Source: Gammaproteobacteria bacterium
GTDB lineage: Bacteria > Pseudomonadota > Gammaproteobacteria > Eutrophobiales > Eutrophobiaceae
Assembly (NCBI GenBank): GCA_009843675.1
Contig: VYCZ01000221.1
Coordinates: forward strand, 1-11,223
DNA length: 11,223 nt
Reading direction: 5' to 3'
Below the pieces are notes generated by a model. It did no database searches and was not told the DNA's origin. It was given only the letters and a program-made list of their open reading frames with translations. A program made the translations under genes and the position numbers. This document shows, piece by piece, positions 6,482 through 11,223 of the stretch; position 1 is the stretch's first letter, and every line of letters begins with the position of its first letter.

Positions 6482-9199
6482 CTATTCTCTCCGCGGTCTG
6501 CCGATTAGCGTCAGCAGCGCCGGCAGAACGAGGAGCATGCAGGCCAGGGTGACGCCGATGCCCAGGGTGAGCAGCAGGCCCATACTTGCAGTGCCTGCGT
6601 GCGGTGACAGGGCGAGGTTGCCGACCCCGCCCATGGTGGTCAGTGAACTGACGATGACCGCGCGCGCGGAACTGGTGGCCAGGATGTTTTTCCCGGCCGG
6701 CAGGTCCGTGCGGAACCTGTGGATGATGTGGATGCCGCTGTCCACGCCGATGCCCAGCAGCAGGGGCAGGGCGATGACGTTGGCGAAGTTCAGCGGCAGT
6801 CCGGCCAGCACGGCAACGCCGCCTGTGACCAGGGCCGCCGTGAGCAGCGGGACCAGCACCAGGAACACGTCTCTTTTGCGGGTCAGGAGTATGAACAGCA
6901 TGAGCGTGATGGCGATGAACGCGTACAGGAACGCCTGTCCGAATGCCGCGGCTACCGCGTCGCTGGCCTCCAGGTTGTTGACCGGCGCGCCGGTGACCTC
7001 AGGTGAGACGGACTGGATCCCGCGCACGAATTCCCGTAACGCCTTGTTGTCCTGCATGTCATGCTTGGGATAGATCTCGACGCGGCGTTCGCCGCCGGCG
7101 CTGACCCAGAGCCGTTTGAGCTGGTCCGGCAGGGTTTCCAGGGAAATATAGTCGGCGTCCAGGGACGCGTTCAATGCCTCCAGGCGGCCGGGAAGCGACG
7201 CCAGCAGCATCCGCTCCAGTTGCGCCAGGTCATCCCCGCGCAGGCGGGAATCCACCCCCTCTTGTGCTTCCAGTAACCCCTCCAGGTTGCCGAGCAGCCT
7301 TTCATGGACCGGATCGTCCGCGTCCGCTTCCCGTAATTTGTCGCGAAACCCGCGCAGTGCCTCCAGGCGCCCCCCCACTGTCTGCGTCGCAGGGTCCGGC
7401 GGCGCGAGCGCCAGGTCGCCCAGCAGCAGGCCCATCTCGTCGATGATGAACAGTTTCCCGTCCTGGCCGGCAGGTATGAAGTCCGCCACCGTAACGACCT
7501 TGTCCACCAGGCCGGAGCGGCTGAGCGCGGCCCGGTAGCCCTCTGCCTGTTCCGCGCCGGCCGCGATCATGATGGCGGTCCAGGGCGTCAGGTCGTTGTC
7601 CGCCAGCAGTTCCCGGTACGTGGTCAGCGCGGCGCCGTCCTGGGCGTGCAGGTTGAGCGGGTTGTGGTCGAAGCGCAGGCCGCCCAGGACCACCGCGGAA
7701 GCCAGCGCCAGGCAGGCGGTGGCGCCGAGGACCTTCCCCGCGTGCCGTTCGACCAGGCGCCCGCCGCCCGCCCCGGATTCCTTGCCAGGTGATGCGCCGG
7801 GCGTATAGGGCAGCAGGGACAACAGCGCCGGGATGACCGTGATAGTGACCGCGAAACTGATGAACATGCCGAAACCGGAGATCCAGCCCAGTTCGGCAAC
7901 GCCCGTGTAGTCGGTGGGGATGAAGGCGAAGAACCCGATGGCGGTGCTGACCGCGCACAGGAACAGGGAACCGCCGATGTTGACCGAGGTCTGATCCAGG
8001 GCGGCGCCACGGTCCGCGCCGTCGATGAGGTGTTCCCGGTAACGCAGGCAATAGTGGATCGCGAAATCCACCCCCAGGCCGATGTACAACACCGCGAACG
8101 CCACGGAGATCAGGTTCAGTTCGCCCACCGTGAGTATGGCGAAGGCGGCGGTGTATGCCAGGCCGGTGACCAGGCTGATCACGGTGACCAGCGCCAGCAT
8201 GACGGAGTTGAGGCCGGTCACCATGATCACGGTGACCAGGCACAGGGCCAGCAGGATGGCGGTTTCCGTGCCTTTCATCACGCTCAGCATTTCCTCGTGC
8301 GCCAGCATGGTGGCCCCGGTCAGGCGCAGTTCCGCGCCCGGGGAGGCGGCGATGCCGAGTTCATCATAGGCCCCGCGGATACTGTCGATGGCCGGGGTCG
8401 CCGGGAAAAAGCCGGCATAGTCCAGTTTCGGCTGCGTGAGGATGAACTCGCGGTACCGGGCATCGCCCGCGCCGTCCCGGTCGTCGCCTGCGCCGTTCCG
8501 GTCGCCGTTCGCGCCGTTCCGGGCATCGCCCGCGCCGTTCCAGCCGCTGTCCGTGCCGCTGTTTCCGTCGTCATCCCCGTCCCCCGACATGAGTTGCTGC
8601 CACGACAGGCGGTAGGGGCGGCCATCGCGCAACGCCTCCAGCGCGGCGTTGATGCGGGCCAGGACGGGTTCGATATCTACCTCATCACCGTCATCGGCGG
8701 CGTCCAGGGCGTCGCCCAGCACTTCGAACAGGCCCCGGAGGGTGGGGTCCCGGGCCAGTCTCGCCAGGAACGGCTGCACCTCGGCAAGATTGTCGGACAG
8801 GTCCTGCAGTTCCGCGCGGTCGAGATACAGCAGCCCGGATTCACGGAATACCGGCAGGGCATTCGGGTAGTACACGAACTCGAACAGGTCCCGCTCCGCC
8901 TGCAGCCGCCCGTACAACAGCGATGCGGCGTCCCGGGCCTGGTCCGGCGTAGCGGCTTCCAGGACGATCAGGATGTTGTTGTCATACTGCGGAAACAGCC
9001 GTTCATATTCCTGGTCCAGTTTGCGCCAGGAGAGCTCTGCCGACAGCATGTGCTCGGTGTCGGTGTTCATGCTGATATTGTGCGCGGTGTAGCGCACGGC
9101 AAGAAAGGCGAGGGCGAAGGCCGCGACCAGGACCGCGGGCGCGTACCTGCGTACCAGGCGTACCCACCTGAGCAGTAACGTGGAGGAGAGTTGTTTCAG
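6482..9199 (-). CDS. hpnN: Hopanoid transporter HpnN, RND/MMPL family, probable CTG start
   Basis: Inner-membrane RND-type protein of about 905 residues; HpnN homologues are implicated in moving hopanoids to the outer membrane. The fold is a duplicated MMPL unit. TM1 spans about residues 17-34. A large periplasmic region follows, then a helix cluster at about 310-390 and 408-465 with GLGVDFAIH, another TM at about 488-505, a second periplasmic region, and a C-terminal cluster with GIGVDSGIH. NTDTEHMLS after TM1 is typical of the family. The only ATG/GTG/TTG start that yields most of the protein is GTG 9097, but it would delete nearly all of TM1 and has no Shine-Dalgarno. The frame stays open upstream to a stop at 9218-9220, and CTG 9199-9197 overlaps the dioxygenase TGA as CTGA. 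Oddities are a 7-residue repeat tract (about 221-248) and a dispersed repeat translated in frame as DSRLRGDD (about 650-657). Confidence 0.88.
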   Translation of the reverse strand: MKQLSSTLLLRWVRLVRRYAPAVLVAAFALAFLAVRYTAHNISMNTDTEHMLSAELSWRKLDQEYERLFPQYDNNILIVLEAATPDQARDAASLLYGRLQAERDLFEFVYYPNALPVFRESGLLYLDRAELQDLSDNLAEVQPFLARLARDPTLRGLFEVLGDALDAADDGDEVDIEPVLARINAALEALRDGRPYRLSWQQLMSGDGDDDGNSGTDSGWNGAGDARNGANGDRNGAGDDRDGAGDARYREFILTQPKLDYAGFFPATPAIDSIRGAYDELGIAASPGAELRLTGATMLAHEEMLSVMKGTETAILLALCLVTVIMVTGLNSVMLALVTVISLVTGLAYTAAFAILTVGELNLISVAFAVLYIGLGVDFAIHYCLRYREHLIDGADRGAALDQTSVNIGGSLFLCAVSTAIGFFAFIPTDYTGVAELGWISGFGMFISFAVTITVIPALLSLLPYTPGASPGKESGAGGGRLVERHAGKVLGATACLALASAVVLGGLRFDHNPLNLHAQDGAALTTYRELLADNDLTPWTAIMIAAGAEQAEGYRAALSRSGLVDKVVTVADFIPAGQDGKLFIIDEMGLLLGDLALAPPDPATQTVGGRLEALRGFRDKLREADADDPVHERLLGNLEGLLEAQEGVDSRLRGDDLAQLERMLLASLPGRLEALNASLDADYISLETLPDQLKRLWVSAGGERRVEIYPKHDMQDNKALREFVRGIQSVSPEVTGAPVNNLEASDAVAAAFGQAFLYAFIAITLMLFILLTRKRDVFLVLVPLLTAALVTGGVAVLAGLPLNFANVIALPLLLGIGVDSGIHIIHRFRTDLPAGKNILATSSARAVIVSSLTTMGGVGNLALSPHAGTASMGLLLTLGIGVTLACMLLVLPALLTLIGRPRRE
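7229..7254 (-). repeat. Dispersed ATTCCCGC/GCGGGAAT repeat, copy 2, inside hpnN
   Basis: The minus strand carries the same 26-base unit as 3341-3366, with one mismatch. It is translated in the hpnN frame as VDSRLRGDD, the peptide this repeat commonly yields when it enters a gene. The hpnN frame is intact across it, and it sits in the second periplasmic region, where an added segment is likely to be tolerated. Confidence 0.85.
8456..8560 (-). repeat. 21-bp minisatellite in hpnN
   Basis: Four 21-bp units (8456-8476, 8477-8497, 8498-8518, 8519-8539) plus a degenerate fifth (8540-8560). The first and fourth differ at one base. They encode 7-residue repeats of the form NGAGDAR / NGANGDR / NGAGDDR / DGAGDAR in the first periplasmic region, preceded by a Gly/Asp-rich linker. 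The unit length is a multiple of three, so copy-number change would keep the frame. Confidence 0.85.
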
Positions 9200-9936
9200 A
9201 CGCGGAATACGTATTCCCTACCCGGTTCCCTTTCGCAGTCCGGCGGGTAGCTTTTGCGCTTGTCGATGTAGTACTGGCGCCTGTGGTCGCCTTCAGACAA
9301 CCTGTTGTAAGTGACGTAGAGCACTCTCCTGGGCGCTTCGGTCCGGTTTTCCCTGGAGCGGTGCGGCGCGAAGGAATCGAAGAAGATGGTATCGCCGGGT
9401 TTGGTCGGAATGGGGGTATAATCCAGGCCGTTTTCTTCCAACGGCGTCCATTTCTCGCCGATCAATCCCCGGTCGTGCTGGCTCGGGGCCATTTCCATGC
9501 AGCCGTTCTCTATGGTGGTGGCGTCGATGCTGACCAGGGCCGTGATATGCAGGCTGGCGTAGCTGTCCCAGCCCGCCTGCACGTCCTGGTGGGCCTTGAA
9601 ACCCGCGCCGCCCGGCAGCTTGAAGTTTATCTTGTCCTTGTACAGGACGGCATCCGAACCGAACAGGCGAGTGCAGACGCCTCTTAACTTGGCGCCGTTG
9701 AAGACATCGCTGAACCGGTCATGGTAGGGTTCGATATCTTCCACCCGGCTCAGGATACGTTCGCCGGTCAGGCAGCTTTGCTCGAAGTACATCATGTATT
9801 TCCCCGCTTGTTCGGGGTATGCCATGACCTCGTCGGTCCAGCGGGTCAACTCCCGGATCTCGCCGGCGTCGAACAGCCTCCGGCAGACCAGGAACCCGTC
9901 CCGGCGAAAATCTTCCACCTGTTGATCTGTGAGCAT
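9196..9936 (-). CDS. Phytanoyl-CoA dioxygenase (PhyH) family Fe(II)/2-oxoglutarate oxygenase
   Basis: A 246-residue cytosolic non-haem iron oxygenase expected to hydroxylate its substrate using O2 and 2-oxoglutarate. The iron triad is complete: H116-Q-D118 in FKAHQDVQ and H192 in FAPHRSREN. R203 or R204 (APRRVLYVTYN) is the likely 2-oxoglutarate-binding Arg. DKINFKLPGG, ENGCMEM and PGDTIFFDS are family-typical strands. The ATG at 9936 begins MLTDQQVEDFRRDGFLV, a classic PhyH opening, although no clear Shine-Dalgarno precedes it. It lies 31 bp after hpnG, and its stop overlaps the putative CTG start of hpnN, so it is co-transcribed with hopanoid genes. Substrate: a hopanoid or other membrane isoprenoid is suggested by context only. 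Related enzymes also act on 2-aminoethylphosphonate (PhnY*-type), and no partner for that pathway is in view. Confidence 0.87.
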   Translation of the reverse strand: MLTDQQVEDFRRDGFLVCRRLFDAGEIRELTRWTDEVMAYPEQAGKYMMYFEQSCLTGERILSRVEDIEPYHDRFSDVFNGAKLRGVCTRLFGSDAVLYKDKINFKLPGGAGFKAHQDVQAGWDSYASLHITALVSIDATTIENGCMEMAPSQHDRGLIGEKWTPLEENGLDYTPIPTKPGDTIFFDSFAPHRSRENRTEAPRRVLYVTYNRLSEGDHRRQYYIDKRKSYPPDCEREPGREYVFRV

Positions 9937-9967
9937 TTTGTTCAGACTTGGATATGCTTAAAAAACG

Positions 9968-10681
9968 TTATTTATAAACTACTTCGGCGTTTTTGACAAG
10001 TCCGGCGACTCGCTTCATGGTCCTGCCGGCGCGGCGCGCGGCGCAGGCCAGGCGTATGACTGCCGGAATTTGTGCGGGCGACCTTGCCAGGTCGAGAGCC
10101 AGCCCCCGCGTATCGACCTCGCCGAACTCATCGACCCGCTGCAGCACGGCATCCGGCAGCGCGACATGCGCGGCATCGATAATGACGCGCAGGACGAACG
10201 CCGGCAGGCCGTTGCGCCGGGCCGCGTCGAACACACCGGCGCTTTCCATGTCGACAGCCATGGCCCCGGTCTGAGCGAACACTTCCTGCTTGTCCTCAAC
10301 GGTTGCAACCGGTTGCGCCGCGCAGGCCAGCGGCCCGTTATGAACGGTGAAGCCATTGCGGGACAACCACTTCATCACCGATTCGGCCAGGCCGGCGTTC
10401 ACGGTGAAGTTTCTTCCTGCTTCATGGACTTCTGCCGCAAGCACCAGGTCCCCCGGCCGGAGCGCGGGCGCCAATGCGCCTGCGGTACCGAAACCAACCA
10501 GGCAGTCCGCGCCCGCATCGGCAAGCGCCTGCGCTGCCTGCCGCGCCCGTTCCCGGCCCATGCCGGACAGGATCAGCAGCGCCTTATCGTTGACTTCGAC
10601 GGGTTGTTGCGCAGGCAGCGTCTCCGGCGTAAAGCAGCGCGCCTCGGAACGGAGCGCGCAGATTATGCCGGGTTTGTTCAT
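9968..10681 (-). CDS. hpnG: Hopanoid-associated phosphorylase/nucleosidase HpnG
   Basis: A 237-residue member of the MTA/SAH nucleosidase-phosphorylase fold. In hopanoid pathways HpnG removes adenine from adenosylhopane (the HpnH product) to give the ribosyl intermediate on the way to bacteriohopanetetrol. Visible features: GIICALRSEARCF near the N-terminus (E13 matches the proton-acceptor Glu of E. coli MtnN), VGFGTAGAL (62-70), AVDMESAG (142-149, ribose-binding Glu146) and RVIIDAAHVALPDAV with catalytic-type D169. The enzyme therefore looks active. ATG 10681 is the natural start and lies 43 bp after the squalene synthase stop. No Shine-Dalgarno is visible because a 22-bp palindrome fills the space upstream. 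The order squalene synthase, hpnG, dioxygenase, hpnN on one strand supports a hopanoid operon. No shc or hpnH is in the window; they may lie beyond the right edge or elsewhere. Confidence 0.9.
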   Translation of the reverse strand: MNKPGIICALRSEARCFTPETLPAQQPVEVNDKALLILSGMGRERARQAAQALADAGADCLVGFGTAGALAPALRPGDLVLAAEVHEAGRNFTVNAGLAESVMKWLSRNGFTVHNGPLACAAQPVATVEDKQEVFAQTGAMAVDMESAGVFDAARRNGLPAFVLRVIIDAAHVALPDAVLQRVDEFGEVDTRGLALDLARSPAQIPAVIRLACAARRAGRTMKRVAGLVKNAEVVYK

Positions 10682-10690
10682 GATGAATCA

Positions 10691-10712
10691 GGGACGGACT
10701 TAAGTCCGTCCC
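10691..10712. repeat. 22-bp perfect palindrome upstream of hpnG
   Basis: GGGACGGACTT (10691-10701) is followed without a gap by its reverse complement (10702-10712). It occupies about half of the 43-bp gap between the squalene synthase stop and the hpnG start, ending 9 nt before the hpnG ATG in the transcript. It belongs to a different sequence family from the other palindromes in the window. Confidence 0.88.
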
Positions 10713-10724
10713 CGGTACATCCGC

Positions 10725-11223
10725 TCAAGCCGCGGGCAATCTCGCCGCGAGCCGGTTGAACAGCCATCTCAGCATGGAGTCGTGACGGGTGAGCAGGTTC
10801 GTGGAAATAATCGTCGCCCGAACGGAGCGGCGCGAGATCTTGACCTCGTCACCGGAAGTGAAGCCGCGGCGCCTGTTGATGTTGCGCAAGGTCAGCACCG
10901 CCATGCCCAGCGCCCACAGGCAGAAACGCCTGATCCCGGTCTCATTGCCGGGCAGCAGCAGCGTGTACTTCAGCGCATTGCCCAGGTGCATGCGGGCGAC
11001 GCCGATCAGGTGCCCCAGGGCCTGCTGGAATTCCCTGCCGTTGCGCAGGGGGGCGCCGTCCAGGGACACGCCGTAGCTCTCCAGCACCGATTGTGGCAGC
11101 CAGCACATATCGCGTTTCTGGTCGTCCCAGATGTCCTTGAGGATGTTTGTCATCTGCAGGCCCTGGCCGAACGAGACCGCCAGTTGCATCAGCTCATCGT
11201 GGTTTTGATCGATGGCGCTGGAA
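10725..11223 (-). CDS. Squalene/phytoene synthase family protein, 5'-truncated (probable squalene synthase)
   Basis: C-terminal 165 residues of a prenyl-diphosphate head-to-head condensing enzyme. The frame is open to the right edge (...SSAIDQNHDELMQLAVSF), so the first visible Met is internal. The second Asp-rich signature of the family is present as GLQMTNILKDIWDDQKRD, with the N and D residues that bind Mg-diphosphate, followed by WLPQSVLESYG. The C-terminus has FCLWALGMAVLTLRNIN and KISRRSVRATI blocks. The position directly upstream of hpnG supports squalene rather than phytoene formation, as the precursor step for hopanoids. It reads more like the single-enzyme squalene synthases of some gammaproteobacteria than HpnC or HpnD, but that is judged from memory. 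The first Asp-rich motif is outside the window. Confidence 0.85.
   Translation of the reverse strand, partial: SSAIDQNHDELMQLAVSFGQGLQMTNILKDIWDDQKRDMCWLPQSVLESYGVSLDGAPLRNGREFQQALGHLIGVARMHLGNALKYTLLLPGNETGIRRFCLWALGMAVLTLRNINRRRGFTSGDEVKISRRSVRATIISTNLLTRHDSMLRWLFNRLAARLPAA

Noticed and set aside
9097..9097. GTG 9097 as the start of hpnN
   Set aside because: It has no Shine-Dalgarno and removes most of the first membrane helix, which is plainly encoded upstream in the same frame.
8030..9178. 382-codon plus-strand open frame opposite hpnN, and a similar one at 4771-5805 opposite hpnA
   Set aside because: Both are shadows of high-GC coding sequence, Gln/His/Val-rich with no recognisable domain and no ribosome-binding site in context.
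9204..9217. 14-bp palindrome GGAATACGTATTCC at the end of the dioxygenase gene
   Set aside because: It is fully accounted for by coding sequence (REYVFRV) and is short enough to be chance. It offers no Shine-Dalgarno for hpnN.
9961..9994. AAAAACG / CGTTTTT inverted repeat at the end of hpnG as a terminator
   Set aside because: The stem is only 7 bp, mostly A-T, with a 20-nt loop overlapping the coding end, and the downstream dioxygenase is only 31 bp away in an apparent operon.

Overview
The window looks like a chromosomal segment of a GC-rich, hopanoid-making gammaproteobacterium, perhaps Chromatiales- or Methylococcales-like. The evidence is a bacterial-type IspG, an AMP-forming acetyl-CoA synthetase, a class III (Allochromatium-type) PHA synthase and a run of hopanoid (hpn) genes. 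The placement is inferred from gene content only; there is no rRNA or tRNA in the window.

Layout. The plus strand starts with the 3' end of ispG (MEP isoprenoid pathway), closed by a strong hairpin terminator. A small membrane-protein gene (732-1082, minus) follows, then an intergenic region of about 280 bp, then acs (plus). Next, also on plus, is a class III phaC whose N-terminus resembles the conserved C-terminal segment of PhaE. Everything from 4687 to the right edge is on the minus strand. In transcription order it reads: squalene/phytoene synthase (cut by the window edge), hpnG nucleosidase, a PhyH-family Fe(II)/2-oxoglutarate dioxygenase, an hpnN RND/MMPL transporter, a CDP-alcohol phosphatidyltransferase, and hpnA epimerase.

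How the genes fit together. Squalene synthase supplies the hopanoid precursor. HpnG removes adenine from adenosylhopane, and HpnN moves hopanoids to the outer membrane. HpnA is a conserved hopanoid-locus epimerase. The dioxygenase and the CDP-alcohol phosphotransferase are not standard hpn genes but are embedded in the array, so they are candidates for an unrecognised hopanoid or membrane-lipid modification. The last two genes appear to have their own promoter at about 6315-6343. acs and phaC share an acetyl-CoA/storage-polymer theme on the plus strand.

Repeats. The window carries several families of short palindromic elements. A GGGGTCAGAGTAA...TTACTCTGACCCC element occurs three times: once inside the phaC reading frame, and twice as near-identical inverted copies flanking the phosphotransferase-hpnA pair. 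An ATTCAGGACACCC element forms a short tandem array ending in a 20-bp inverted repeat. An ATTCCCGC/GCGGGAAT element occurs between acs and phaC and again, in frame, inside hpnN. A 22-bp perfect palindrome precedes hpnG. No transposase gene is present. Other oddities are an apparent CTG start for hpnN overlapping the upstream stop codon, and a 21-bp minisatellite inside hpnN.
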